Positions 31,426 to 40,626 are shown, numbered from the stretch's first letter. The stretch: 51,853 bases of DNA from Hymenobacter sp. (GCA_025354605.1 JANXMN010000236.1:1-51853), one strand, 5' to 3'. Notes: generated by a model from the sequence alone, not told the origin. Numbers and translations: made by a program.

Positions 31426-33393
31426 ATGTCCAAAATTTCCGCTAATCCCGCCCCTGCTGCTGCCGTTACCGCCGCCACCAAAGCCCCTCAAGTCCCTGAT
31501 TCGCTGGCTTCGGCCGCTGCCCCAGCTAGCGAATCCACGCCCGCATTGGCGGCTGCTTCAGCTGCCAATGCGGCGGCCGAGCCGCACCACCTACCGGCCC
31601 CTGCGCCCCAGCCCGGCATGGGGGCCGTGCCCCACGCCAACGGCACCACTTTCCGGGTGTGGGCACCCAATGCCGAGGCGGTCTACCTCATCGGCTCGTT
31701 CAACAGTTGGGATACCGGCAAAAATCAGCTGCATTCTGAAGGCAATGGCTATTGGGCCGTCGATGTGCCCGAGGCCCACCCCGGCGATGAGTACAAGTAT
31801 CACCTAGGCCGCCAGGGCCATTGGTTCGACCGCAACGACCCCTACGCCCGGCAAGTCACCAACTCGGCCGGCAGCTCGGTGGTGCACGAGCCGCACTTCG
31901 ACTGGGGCGACGACAACTTCCAGATGCCCGCCTGGAACGAGCTGGTGATTTACGAGCTGCACGTGGGCACCTTTCACGCCCCCGACGAGGAGCGCGTGGG
32001 CACGTTCCTGAGCGTGGCCGAAAAGCTGCCTTACCTGCGCGATTTAGGCATCAACTGCATCGAGCTGCTGCCGGCTACCGAGTTTCCGGGCAGCCGCTCA
32101 TGGGGCTACAACCCCGCCAACCCCTTTGCCCTCGAAAGCGATTACGGCGGCCCGCAGGCCTTCAAGGAAATGGTGAAAAAGGCCCACCAGCATGGCATCG
32201 CCGTGGTGCTCGACGTCGTGTACAACCACTTCGGCCCTGGCGACCTCGACCTTTGGCAGTTCGACGGCTGGAGCGAAAACGACGGCGGCGGCATCTACTT
32301 CTACAACGACTGGAAAGCCAAAACCCCCTGGGGCGACAACCGCCCCGATTACGGCCGCCCCGAGGTGCGCCAGTACATCCGCGACAACGCCCTGATGTGG
32401 CTGAACGACTACCGCTGCGACGGCCTGCGCGCCGATGCCATTGCCTTCATCCGCAACGTGAACGGCGAGGAAGACCCCGGTGCCGACCTGCCCGAGGGCT
32501 GGAGCCTGATGCGCTGGATTAACGAGGAAATCGACCAGACCATGCCCTGGAAAATCACGATTGCTGAAGACATGCGCGGCAACGCCGGCATCACCGACAG
32601 CGTGGCCAGCGGCGGCCAGGGTTTCGACTCGCAGTGGGACAACTCGTTCGTGTACCCCATCCGCGAGGCCCTTACCACGCCCAGCGACGCCGCCCGCAAC
32701 ATGCCCGCCGTGGCCGCCGCCCTCACCCAGCTCTACAACGACGATGCCTTCCGGCGCGTCATCTACACCGAAAGCCACGACGAGGTGGCCAACGGCAAGC
32801 AGCGCGTGGCCGAGGAAATTATGCCCGGCGATGCCGACAGCTACTTTTCGAAAAAGCGCACCGTGCTCGGGGCCGCCCTGGTGCTCACCGCGCCCGGCAT
32901 CCCCATGATTTTTCAGGGGCAGGAGTTTCTGGCCTACGGGGCCTTCAACGACACCGAGCCGCTACGCTGGGACATGGTGGACGAGCGCCGGGGCCTGGTG
33001 CAGTTGTACCGCGACCTCATTGCCCTGCGCCGCAACCACTCCGGCCACACCCGCGGCCTGGGGGGCCAGCATACCCGCGTTTTCCACGTGAATGATGCCG
33101 ACAAGCTGGTGGCCTTCGCCCGCCAGGCTGGCGAAACCGGCGGCCCCGGCGACACGACCGTGGTGCTGGCCAGCTTCGCTAACCAGGCCCACGAGGGCTA
33201 CACTATCGGCTTGCCCGGCCCCGGCACCTGGTACGTGCGCTTCAATAGCGACTGGCAGGGCTACGATGGCGAATTCTCGAACGATGAAGCCGTGGCCATG
33301 CAGGCCAAAGAAGGCCAATACGATGGCTACGGCTGGCACGGCCACATCAGCATCGCGCCGTATGGCGTGCTGATTCTGTCGCAGGAAGGGTAA
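31426..33393 (+). CDS. GH13 alpha-glucan branching enzyme-like protein with CBM48
   Basis: 655-residue enzyme that likely makes alpha-1,6 branches in glycogen. After an Ala/Pro-rich, low-complexity first about 60 residues, a CBM48 module begins (TFRVWAPNAEAVYLIGSFNSW). The GH13 barrel shows its four regions: VVLDVVYNHFG, CDGLRADAIAFI (nucleophile Asp), TIAEDMRG (acid/base Glu), and YTESHDEVANGKQR. A C-terminal beta domain follows. The ATG at 31426 follows a TATATTTG -7 box directly, so initiation could be at the ATG at 31618, just before CBM48. The glycogen synthase gene is 3 kb downstream. Confidence 0.9.
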   Translation: MSKISANPAPAAAVTAATKAPQVPDSLASAAAPASESTPALAAASAANAAAEPHHLPAPAPQPGMGAVPHANGTTFRVWAPNAEAVYLIGSFNSWDTGKNQLHSEGNGYWAVDVPEAHPGDEYKYHLGRQGHWFDRNDPYARQVTNSAGSSVVHEPHFDWGDDNFQMPAWNELVIYELHVGTFHAPDEERVGTFLSVAEKLPYLRDLGINCIELLPATEFPGSRSWGYNPANPFALESDYGGPQAFKEMVKKAHQHGIAVVLDVVYNHFGPGDLDLWQFDGWSENDGGGIYFYNDWKAKTPWGDNRPDYGRPEVRQYIRDNALMWLNDYRCDGLRADAIAFIRNVNGEEDPGADLPEGWSLMRWINEEIDQTMPWKITIAEDMRGNAGITDSVASGGQGFDSQWDNSFVYPIREALTTPSDAARNMPAVAAALTQLYNDDAFRRVIYTESHDEVANGKQRVAEEIMPGDADSYFSKKRTVLGAALVLTAPGIPMIFQGQEFLAYGAFNDTEPLRWDMVDERRGLVQLYRDLIALRRNHSGHTRGLGGQHTRVFHVNDADKLVAFARQAGETGGPGDTTVVLASFANQAHEGYTIGLPGPGTWYVRFNSDWQGYDGEFSNDEAVAMQAKEGQYDGYGWHGHISIAPYGVLILSQEG

Positions 33394-33399
33394 TTTACC

Positions 33400-33480
33400 G
33401 TAGTGTGGACTCTGCGAGTCCGCGCGTCGGCACAACCGGCTATAACCGGCCCACGCGCGGACTCGCGGAGGCCACGCTAC
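33400..33480. repeat. imperfect palindrome (gactctgcgagtccgcgcg family)
   Basis: Arms 33400-33430 and 33451-33480 are inverted with about three mismatches and one indel, around a ccggctataaccgg core. It lies directly after the branching-enzyme stop and runs into the reading frame of the carboxylesterase. It may be a terminator for the first gene. Confidence 0.75.
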
Positions 33481-34829
33481 ATCTCCCGCCCAAAACCTTT
33501 CCCCCTATCAACGCAACACCCACTTTCCACGCCCCGGCCGGCCGCATCATTGGCCGGGCCGATGGCCCAGTCATCCGGGCTACTGGCATTCGCTACGCCC
33601 GGGTGGCGCGCTTTCGGCCGCCGGTAGCTGAGCCCGCCGCCGTCGCGCCCGTCCACGCCACGGCTCCTGCGCCCGCCTGCCCACAGCTGGCCGACCCGCG
33701 CGTGGACCAGGTGATGGGCGACTTATTCGCGGCCTTGGGTTTCGACGAAGACTGCCTGCGGCTTTCCATTACGCTGCCGGCCGATGCCCGCCCCGACGAG
33801 CAGCTGCCCGTCGTCGTGTGGGTTCATGGCGGCTCCTACGTATCCGGGGCTGGCGACCTGGCCATTTACGACCCGGCCACCTGGGTCGCGGAGCAGCGGC
33901 TGGTGTTTGTGGCCGTGACGTACCGGCTGGGCCTGTTTGGCTTTCTGGGCACGGCCTACGCGCCCCCCAACCTCGGCCTGCTCGATTTGCTCGAAGCCCT
34001 GCGCTGGGTGCAACGCAATATCGCCGCCTTCGGTGGCGACGCGCAGCTCGTGACGCTGCTGGGCCACTCCTCGGGCGGCGATGCCATTGCTCAGCTCATG
34101 CTCACCCCAGAGGCAACCAGCTTGTTTCGGCGGGTGATGCTGCACAGTGCTCCGCTGGGCCTCACGCGCAACCGCAGCCATATGGTGCGCGCCATGGCCG
34201 CCGCCGTCGGCCCGGTCGCGCCCGACGCTTCGGCCGAGGAAATAGTAGCCCTTGAAGCTGCCGTAACGAAAGCCGCCCGCTGGCATGGCCTAAAAAGCGG
34301 CATGCCCTTCGGCCCGGAATACGGAGCCGCGCCCCTGCCGCCCGAAACCGAAATTGATAAAGGCTGGGCAGCCGTGGCCCCACAAATCGACGTGCTCATC
34401 GGGGCCACCGCCGAGGAAACCCGCTTTTTTGCCGTCATCGACCCCACCTTCAGCTGGATTGCGCGCCTGCCTGGGCTGGGCGGGCTGCTCATGCGGCGGC
34501 TGGTGGGGTTCAGCTCGCACCGCATTTACCTGGACACGGCCCGGACTTTTGCCGCCCGCCACGCGCGGGCCGGCGGCCGGGCCTGGCGCTTCGTGCTCAC
34601 GTATCAGCCGCCGGGCAGCGCCTTCGGGGCGGCGCACGTCGTCGATTTGCCGCTGCTGCTGGGCACGCGGGCCAGCTGGGCCGCTACTCCGCTGCTGGGC
34701 ACCGCCGATTGGGCGGAGTTCAACGCTACCGGCCGGCGGGTGCGGCAGCTCTGGGCCGATTTTGCCCGCACCGGCCGGCTGCCCGACCGGGTGGAGATTC
34801 CCGGCGTGCTGCTGGTGGAGCGGGCCTAG
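33405..34829 (+). CDS. carboxylesterase (type-B/COesterase), start unclear
   Basis: Serine esterase of up to 474 residues. It shows the oxyanion segment VVVWVHGGSYVSG, the YRLGLFGFLG stretch, the nucleophile in LLGHSSGGDAIAQL, an acidic residue in GATAEETRFF and a late His in FGAAHVVDLP. The domain proper begins around AGRIIGRADGPVIR. The only start codon in frame upstream of it is a GTG at 33405 inside a palindromic repeat. This would add about 45 unlike residues. Real initiation may be at a rare codon near 33509, or the original start was lost to the repeat. Confidence 0.82.
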   Translation: MDSASPRVGTTGYNRPTRGLAEATLHLPPKTFPPINATPTFHAPAGRIIGRADGPVIRATGIRYARVARFRPPVAEPAAVAPVHATAPAPACPQLADPRVDQVMGDLFAALGFDEDCLRLSITLPADARPDEQLPVVVWVHGGSYVSGAGDLAIYDPATWVAEQRLVFVAVTYRLGLFGFLGTAYAPPNLGLLDLLEALRWVQRNIAAFGGDAQLVTLLGHSSGGDAIAQLMLTPEATSLFRRVMLHSAPLGLTRNRSHMVRAMAAAVGPVAPDASAEEIVALEAAVTKAARWHGLKSGMPFGPEYGAAPLPPETEIDKGWAAVAPQIDVLIGATAEETRFFAVIDPTFSWIARLPGLGGLLMRRLVGFSSHRIYLDTARTFAARHARAGGRAWRFVLTYQPPGSAFGAAHVVDLPLLLGTRASWAATPLLGTADWAEFNATGRRVRQLWADFARTGRLPDRVEIPGVLLVERA

Positions 34830-34889
34830 CGCCAGCAACTTCGCGGCCCCTCCCGAAGCCAGCGCGGGACCTCAGCCCCCGCGAAACGA

Positions 34890-34928
34890 AAGAACCTCCG
34901 GCCACACGTTGTGAAGCAGGAGGTTCTT
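34890..34928. terminator. bidirectional terminator hairpin between convergent genes
   Basis: aagaacctcc and ggaggttctt form a perfect 10-bp stem with a 19-nt loop between the convergent carboxylesterase and F420-type genes. There are A-rich and T-rich flanks on the respective sides. Confidence 0.75.
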
Positions 34929-34970
34929 GCATCAATTCCATCAAAGGAGCTGCCGTTCGTCAGGCGCTCC

Positions 34971-35624
34971 TCACGCCATCTTCAGCAGCTTGAAAGCATG
35001 GGTCCACTGGTTCTGGCGGAAGCCGGGGATGCACCAGAGCATGCACAGCGGCTCGATGGCCCGGGCGGCCTCGACCCCGCCCATGTCCTCCGGCTCGAAG
35101 CCAAAGGCCCGGATAAGCTCGCTGGCTTCGGCTTTGGCCCCGTCGTCGTTGCCGCAGATGAACATGCTGGGCGTGCTGCCGTCGTAGTCGGGGTTCACCA
35201 TCTGGCCTGCCCCAATGCTGTTGAAGGCTTTGACGAGGTGCGCGCCGGGCTGGGCCTGCTGGCTCTGCTCCAGCAGCGATTCGTCGAAATTGGTGAAGTA
35301 GCGCAGCACCCCGTTCTGCGGCGGCTGGGCGTCGTCAATCGGGTTGGTGGTATCGAGCACGGTTTTGCCGGCCACCGTGGCCGTGTCGAGCGTGCGCAGC
35401 AGGTGGGCGGCTACGTGGCCCTTCACGGCCAGCACCAGCAGCTCGCCGTAGGCGGCCGCTTGGGCAAAGTTGCCCACCTGCCCGCTGCTGCCCGCCTTCG
35501 CCTGCCAGTCGGCCAGCTTGTCGGGGTGCTCGGTGCCCAGCATCACGGCGTGGCCGTGTTTGATAAATCCATCGGCCAGCGTGGTGGCCACCGAGCCGGA
35601 GCCCAGAATCCCAATTTTTTTCAT
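34971..35624 (-). CDS. NADPH-dependent F420 reductase-like oxidoreductase
   Basis: 217-residue Rossmann-fold protein of the NADP/F420-dependent oxidoreductase family. Its nucleotide-binding start is KKIGILGSGSVATTLADGFIKHGH. It also has LLVLAVKGHVAAHLLRTLD and AFNSIGAGQMVNPDYDG. It likely uses NADP; F420 is not expected in Bacteroidota, so the natural partner is unknown. It stands alone, convergent with the carboxylesterase gene. Confidence 0.88.
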   Translation of the reverse strand: MKKIGILGSGSVATTLADGFIKHGHAVMLGTEHPDKLADWQAKAGSSGQVGNFAQAAAYGELLVLAVKGHVAAHLLRTLDTATVAGKTVLDTTNPIDDAQPPQNGVLRYFTNFDESLLEQSQQAQPGAHLVKAFNSIGAGQMVNPDYDGSTPSMFICGNDDGAKAEASELIRAFGFEPEDMGGVEAARAIEPLCMLWCIPGFRQNQWTHAFKLLKMA

Positions 35625-35691
35625 AAGGCGTTGCCAGTGATTCCAGAGAATTAAGATGCCCGAATATAGCTACCAACCCAAAAAGTTCTTC

Positions 35692-36321
35692 CTATACCGG
35701 GGCCTGGTCGTAGCGCTCGCCTTCGGGCGCGGGCCACTGCCCCTCGAACAGAAATTCGGCTAGGGGCTTGCGGGTGCGGGGGGCCAGCTCGCGCTCGCGG
35801 GCGGCTTCGGGCAAAGCCTCTAGGTCGCCGGGGTAGCCCAGAGTAAAGACGACCACGGGCTCGAAGCCTTCCGGAATGCTGAAGGCGGCGCGGAGTTTAT
35901 CGGGCGCGAAGCCGGCCATCTGGTGGGCCTGCACGCCCAGCTCGGCGGCCTGAATGGCGAGGGTGGCCGTGGCCTGGCCCACGTCGAACGTAGCCCAGCC
36001 GTTGGGGTTGCCGTCGTGCGAGAAGTGCAGCTTGGCCACGCCCACCACCAGCACGGGGGCCTTTTTGGCCCAGGCCTGGTTGAATTCAATCAGGCCGTCA
36101 AGGATTTTCGCGTAGGCGGCGGGGCTGCCGTCCTGGGTGCCGATGAGGAAGCGCCAGGGTTGCTCGCCGTAGCAGGAAGCGGCCGATGCGGCGGCGGCGA
36201 AAACCTGGTGCAATACCTCGGCCGGCACGGGCTGGCTGGTGTAGCCCCGGGCGCTGCGGCGCTGCGTGAGCACCGGCATGATGGGGTATTCGGGGGCAAA
36301 AACGTTGGTGGTATCAGCCAT
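35692..36321 (-). CDS. nitroreductase family protein
   Basis: 209-residue FMN-dependent nitroreductase. It has TQRRSARGYTSQPV (FMN phosphate-binding Arg pair), CYGEQPWRFLIGTQDG, and a Gly-rich C-terminal segment DVGQATATLAIQAAELGVQAHQMAGF. These dimeric enzymes reduce nitro, quinone or flavin substrates with NAD(P)H. The ATG at 36321 is preferred over the far upstream track start. It is divergent from the glycogen synthase gene. Confidence 0.9.
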   Translation of the reverse strand: MADTTNVFAPEYPIMPVLTQRRSARGYTSQPVPAEVLHQVFAAAASAASCYGEQPWRFLIGTQDGSPAAYAKILDGLIEFNQAWAKKAPVLVVGVAKLHFSHDGNPNGWATFDVGQATATLAIQAAELGVQAHQMAGFAPDKLRAAFSIPEGFEPVVVFTLGYPGDLEALPEAARERELAPRTRKPLAEFLFEGQWPAPEGERYDQAPV

Positions 36322-36513
36322 GAAGCGTCGAAAAAAGGGAGAATGATTGCCGGGTAACCGCCACCGGAGCGCGAAGTTTACCCGGCCCGAATGTAGCGGG
36401 CCGCCGCAACATTCGGAAAAAAGGGCGCTGGCGTGGCCGGCAACGGCCAAATCAGCTTACCTTTCGCCACGTTCTCTGGTCAGTTTTCTGCTTCCTTCTC
36501 CCAGCTTCCGCTT

Positions 36514-38352
36514 ATGCAGCCCACGCCTCACGCCCCCGACGCCCTGTTTCCCGATGCCTTGCTGGTTGAAGTAGCCTGGGAAGTCTGCAACCAGGTAGGC
36601 GGCATCTACACCGTCATTCGCTCGAAGGTGCCGGCCACCATGCCCGTTTGGGGCGAGCGTTATTGCCTGCTCGGCCCCTACTTCCCGCAAATGGCCCAGG
36701 GCGAGTTCGAGCCCTACGACGAGTTGACCATTCACACGGCCGCCGACCCGTTTGGCGCGGCCGTGCGCACCATGCGCGCCCAGGGTTACGACGTGCAGCT
36801 GGGCACCTGGCTGGTCACCGGCCGGCCCCGCGTCGTGCTCATCAACCCCTTCCAGGCCTACCCGCGTCTAGGCGAGTTGAAGGCCGACCTGTGGCAGCGC
36901 CACGGCATTCCCTCCCCCGACACCGACGACCTGCTGCACCAGGTTATCGCCTTCGGGCACCTGAGCACGATTTTCTTTCAGCACGTGGCCGCCCAGAATA
37001 CTGGCTCGCAGCGCCTGCTGGGCCACTTCCACGAGTGGATGACCGGGGTGGCCATTCCGGAGCTGCGCCGGCAGCAGGTGCCCGTGCAGCTGGTCTTCAC
37101 CACCCACGCCACCCTACTGGGCCGCTACCTGGCCATGAACGATGCCGACTTTTACGACCACCTGATGTGGGTGAACTGGGAAGTCGAGGCCCGCCACTTC
37201 AACATCGAGCCGGCCGTGCGCATGGAGCGCGCCGCCGCCCACGGCTGCCACGTGTTCACCACGGTGAGCGAGCTGACCGTGCGCGAGTGCATCTATTTAC
37301 TGGATAGGATTCCGGACGCGGTGCTGCCCAACGGCCTCAACATCGAGCGCTTCGTGGCCCTGCACGAGTTTCAGAATCTGCACCAGCAGTACAAGGCCAA
37401 GATTCACGAGTTTGTGATGGCCCACTTCTTCCAGTCGTACGCCTTCGACCTCGATAAAACCCTTTATTTCTTCACCTCGGGCCGCTACGAATACCACAAC
37501 AAGGGCTTCGACCTGACGCTGGAGGCCCTGGCCCGCCTCAACTACCGCCTGCAGCAAAGCGGCCTGGAAGGCAACGTGGTGATGTTTTTTATCACCAAGC
37601 GCCCCTACACCAGCATCAACCCGCAGGTGCTGGAGCGCCGCGCCATGCTGAACGAGGTGCAGGAAACCTGCCGCGCCATCGAGCGCCAAGTGGGCGAGCG
37701 CCTGTTCTACGCCGCCGCCGCCAGCCAGGACCACCGGCTGCCCGAACTCGGCGCGATGGTGGACGACTACTGGAAGCTGCGCTACCGCCGCCAGCTGCAA
37801 AGCTGGAAAACCAACGCTCTGCCCCCGGTTATCACCCACAACTTAGTGAACGACGCCGACGACGAAATCCTAGGCTTTCTGCGGCGCTCCGAGCTGCTCA
37901 ACCACCGCCACGACCGGGTGAAGATGGTGTACCACCCCGACTTTGTGTCGCCGGCCTCGCCGCTACTGGGTATGGAATACGGGCAGTTTGTGCGCGGCTG
38001 CCACATGGGCGTGTTCCCGAGCTACTACGAGCCCTGGGGCTACACCCCGCTCGAATGCGTGGCCCGCGGCGTGCCCGCCATCACCTCCGACCTGTCGGGC
38101 TTCGGCGACTACGCCCTGCAAAACGTGCCCGACCCCGAAAGCAAAGGCATTTTTGTGGTGCACCGCCAGGAAAAATCCTTCGACGAGTCGGCCGACGAGC
38201 TCTGCGACATGCTTTGGCAGTTCGTGCAGCTCAGCCGCAAGGAGCGCATCGTCCAGCGTAACGCCGTGGAAAGCTCGGCCGACATTTTCGACTGGAAAAA
38301 CCTGCGCGTTTACTACGACCGGGCCTATGCCCTGGCGCTGGACCGGCGGTAG
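36514..38352 (+). CDS. GT3-type glycogen synthase
   Basis: 612-residue glycogen synthase of the GT3 (animal/fungal) type, which builds alpha-1,4-glucan. It shows VEVAWEVCNQVGGIYTVIRSK, GHFHEWMTG, FTTHATLLGRYL, FTTVSELT, LPNGLN, FTSGRYEYHNKGFDLTLEAL and the acceptor end FPSYYEPWGYTPLECVARG. It is shorter than the human enzyme because the regulatory tails are absent. Bacteroidota often use GT3 in place of the GlgA (GT5) enzyme. The ATG at 36514 is chosen over the upstream track start. The gene stops 23 nt before the DUF3592-like gene's preferred start. Confidence 0.95.
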   Translation: MQPTPHAPDALFPDALLVEVAWEVCNQVGGIYTVIRSKVPATMPVWGERYCLLGPYFPQMAQGEFEPYDELTIHTAADPFGAAVRTMRAQGYDVQLGTWLVTGRPRVVLINPFQAYPRLGELKADLWQRHGIPSPDTDDLLHQVIAFGHLSTIFFQHVAAQNTGSQRLLGHFHEWMTGVAIPELRRQQVPVQLVFTTHATLLGRYLAMNDADFYDHLMWVNWEVEARHFNIEPAVRMERAAAHGCHVFTTVSELTVRECIYLLDRIPDAVLPNGLNIERFVALHEFQNLHQQYKAKIHEFVMAHFFQSYAFDLDKTLYFFTSGRYEYHNKGFDLTLEALARLNYRLQQSGLEGNVVMFFITKRPYTSINPQVLERRAMLNEVQETCRAIERQVGERLFYAAAASQDHRLPELGAMVDDYWKLRYRRQLQSWKTNALPPVITHNLVNDADDEILGFLRRSELLNHRHDRVKMVYHPDFVSPASPLLGMEYGQFVRGCHMGVFPSYYEPWGYTPLECVARGVPAITSDLSGFGDYALQNVPDPESKGIFVVHRQEKSFDESADELCDMLWQFVQLSRKERIVQRNAVESSADIFDWKNLRVYYDRAYALALDRR

Positions 38353-38375
38353 TGAGTGGCCATCTGCCTTTCTGC

Positions 38376-39125
38376 ATGCACCTGACCACCGAGGATAAGC
38401 TCCGGATTTTTATCAGCGATGCCAGCGCGTTTATAGGGATATTATTTAGCGGTGGCGGGTTGCTGTTCGCAAGTCTCACGCTGAATATGACCGATTTCAG
38501 CAGCCTTCCGATGGCATGCGTTCAGTTGGAAGAGACGATGGGCAAGGTCATCACAGCCCTGCCAACCAACGTAAGCGTGAACGACTCAACCGTTATAGAA
38601 TACACCTACCAGTACCGTAGCGGCGGACACCTTTACACGGCCCACTCATTTAGCGAACTAGCGCATCTGCCAGGGGGCAGCCCGGTAACAGTTGAATACC
38701 TGCCGGGACAGCCGTCCTTTGCTCGCATCCGGGGCATGAGCAACGCGGCCCTGCCGCTCTGGAGCCTACTCTTGCTATTGGTATTTGTCTTTATCGGGGC
38801 CGGCATTCTGTATTTGAACTGGCGTCGAATGCGCCGCATGATGGCGCTGGCGGCTAACCCATTCGTCACGCAGGGTATCTGTCACCGGATAGAAGACCTT
38901 GATAAAAAGGATGATGAAGGTCGCAAAACTTACCGCTCCCATTATCAATACTCCGTGGGTGGCCAGTTTTACACGCATTCACTGACCCTGAACTCGACAG
39001 AAACCGCGGAATACGGCGTGGAGGAGCCGCTCGTAGCCCAACTCGACCAGCCGCGTCACGCCTACCTGGCCCGCGACCTGCCTGATTTTATCTGGCAGCG
39101 GCTGCGACGGCAGCGCCGCCGGTAG
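38376..39125 (+). CDS. DUF3592-like membrane protein
   Basis: 249-residue protein with two membrane helices (about residues 14-38 and 130-152) flanking a soluble loop. A C-terminal soluble domain repeats the pattern YTYQYRSGGHLYTAHSF / YQYSVGGQFYTHSLTL. That duplicated beta domain is typical of DUF3592-like proteins of unknown role. The ATG at 38376 is preferred over the GTG at 38352. Base composition is less GC-rich than its neighbours. It follows the glycogen synthase gene closely and may share its transcript. Confidence 0.75.
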   Translation: MHLTTEDKLRIFISDASAFIGILFSGGGLLFASLTLNMTDFSSLPMACVQLEETMGKVITALPTNVSVNDSTVIEYTYQYRSGGHLYTAHSFSELAHLPGGSPVTVEYLPGQPSFARIRGMSNAALPLWSLLLLLVFVFIGAGILYLNWRRMRRMMALAANPFVTQGICHRIEDLDKKDDEGRKTYRSHYQYSVGGQFYTHSLTLNSTETAEYGVEEPLVAQLDQPRHAYLARDLPDFIWQRLRRQRRR

Positions 39126-39201
39126 CCGCCTAGTGAATCAGGCTCTACAGCCGATTGGGCGTCTCTTGTATCTTTTAGCCTTCCGTTTAATTTTCGACTC
39201 A

Positions 39202-40074
39202 ATGGGCATCCGGTTCTTTTTCCTTTTGAGCGGGCTGGCCGTGTGCGGCGCCGCCCTCGCCCACGAGTTCTGGCTTGAAGCCCCGCGATTTCGCCTGCAG
39301 CCGGGCGATACGGTGAATGTGCATACCTTCATCGGGGCCGATTTTAAGGGAGAGCCCTGGACCACCAAAGCCGCCAAAGTGCACCGGCTCATGCGTTTCG
39401 GGCCCGTCCCGGCCGACACCACCAACCTCACCCCCGCCCCGGGCTTTGCCGAAACCGACACCTTCCGAACCGCTTTCAATTTTGCCCGGCCCGGCACCCA
39501 CCTGGTTCTGCTGCAAAGCACCAGCTCCTTTATCGAGTTGCCCGCCGAGAAATTCAACACCTACCTGCGCGAAGAAGGCCTCGACTTTGCCCAGAAGCTG
39601 CGCCAGGAAAACGAGGAAACCACCAAAGCCGGACGCGAGGCGTACAGCCGCTGCGCCAAAACCCTGCTGCAGGTGGGCGACCCTGCCCTGGTGCCCCTGG
39701 CGGCCGATAGCGCCTGTCGCCACATTTACGGCCTGCCGCTGGAGTTGGTGCCCGAGCAAAACCCCTACCGCCTGGCCGCCGATAAGGCCCTGACGGTGCG
39801 GGTGCTACGCGGCGGCCGGCCCGCGTTTGGGGCGGCCGTGCAGGTGTGGCAGCGCCAGCTCGGGGGCCTGCCCACCACCCATTATACCACCCGGGCCAAC
39901 CAAAGCGGCCGTATTCTGTTACGCTTATCGGGGCCCGGCCCTTATCTTTTGGCTACTGTCGATATGCGCCCGGCCGCCGCCCGCCTGCGCGAGCGGGCCG
40001 ACTGGCAATCGACCTGGGCCTCCCTAACGTTTGCGGGGCCACCTGCCGCGTTGCGGCTTCCGGGGAAACATTAG
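39202..40074 (+). CDS. exported DUF4198-like protein
   Basis: 290-residue secreted protein with a clear signal peptide (GIRFFFLLSGLAVCGAALA) cut before HEFWLEAPRF. The mature start with His and the PGDTVNVHTFIGADFKGEPW segment fit DUF4198, whose members sit beside nickel or cobalt uptake systems and may bind metal. A C-terminal Ig-like half contains YTTRANQSGRILLRLSGPG. No metal transporter is adjacent. The ATG at 39202 gives the signal peptide and is preferred. Confidence 0.85.
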   Translation: MGIRFFFLLSGLAVCGAALAHEFWLEAPRFRLQPGDTVNVHTFIGADFKGEPWTTKAAKVHRLMRFGPVPADTTNLTPAPGFAETDTFRTAFNFARPGTHLVLLQSTSSFIELPAEKFNTYLREEGLDFAQKLRQENEETTKAGREAYSRCAKTLLQVGDPALVPLAADSACRHIYGLPLELVPEQNPYRLAADKALTVRVLRGGRPAFGAAVQVWQRQLGGLPTTHYTTRANQSGRILLRLSGPGPYLLATVDMRPAAARLRERADWQSTWASLTFAGPPAALRLPGKH

Positions 40075-40144
40075 CCGGCTTCACCTAAAATTTTGGTTTT
40101 TCTCTTTACCTTCGCCGTTCCCTTACTCCTCTTGCCTACGTTGT

Positions 40145-40519
40145 ATGAAGTACACGATTGATAAAAAAGATAGCTACACCATCATCACCATTGAGGAAAA
40201 GAAGCTCGACACCACTGTTGCGCCGGACCTCAAGTCGGAGTTCGTGAAGCTGAACGCTGAAGGGATTAATAACCTGATTCTCGACCTGACCAACGTGAAA
40301 TACACGGATTCGTCGGGCCTCAGCTCTATCCTTATTGCCAACCGCCTGTGCAACTCCACCGGCGGCCTGCTGGTGCTCACCGGCCTGCAGGACCACGTAC
40401 TCAAGCTCATCACCATCAGCAAGCTCGAATCGGTGCTGCACATCCTGCCCACCGTGGAGGAAGGCATCGACCGCGTGTTTCTGCACGCCATTGAGCGCGA
40501 TTTGACGGATAAGGAGTAA
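40145..40519 (+). CDS. STAS-domain anti-sigma factor antagonist
   Basis: 124-residue single STAS domain. It shows the strand-rich start MKYTIDKKDSYTIITIEEK and the phospho-site loop NVKYTDSSGLSSILIA, where the second Ser is the usual phosphorylation site. Such proteins bind anti-sigma kinases and are reactivated by PP2C phosphatases such as the one at 8654-9958. The gene is AT-richer than the surroundings, which suggests strong conservation or a different origin. The ATG at 40145 is preferred; the track adds antisense-like residues. Confidence 0.93.
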   Translation: MKYTIDKKDSYTIITIEEKKLDTTVAPDLKSEFVKLNAEGINNLILDLTNVKYTDSSGLSSILIANRLCNSTGGLLVLTGLQDHVLKLITISKLESVLHILPTVEEGIDRVFLHAIERDLTDKE

Positions 40520-40533
40520 TTTTTTCAGCGACC

Positions 40534-40609
40534 AGCTAAAAGCTGCAAGCTGCAAGCTGCTGTTCTGCTTTTAGCCAGAACGACGGCTCGCAGCTTGCAG
40601 CTTTTGGCT
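40534..40609. repeat. palindrome with agctgcaagctg core, copy 2
   Basis: Arms 40534-40557 and 40586-40609 are inverted with two mismatches in 24 nt. The tail ttctgcttttagcc matches the copy near 7979-8045. It sits 15 nt after the STAS stop and 18 nt before rnz, and may end STAS transcription. Confidence 0.75.
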
Positions 40610-40626
40610 TGTAGCCTTTTCACCGC

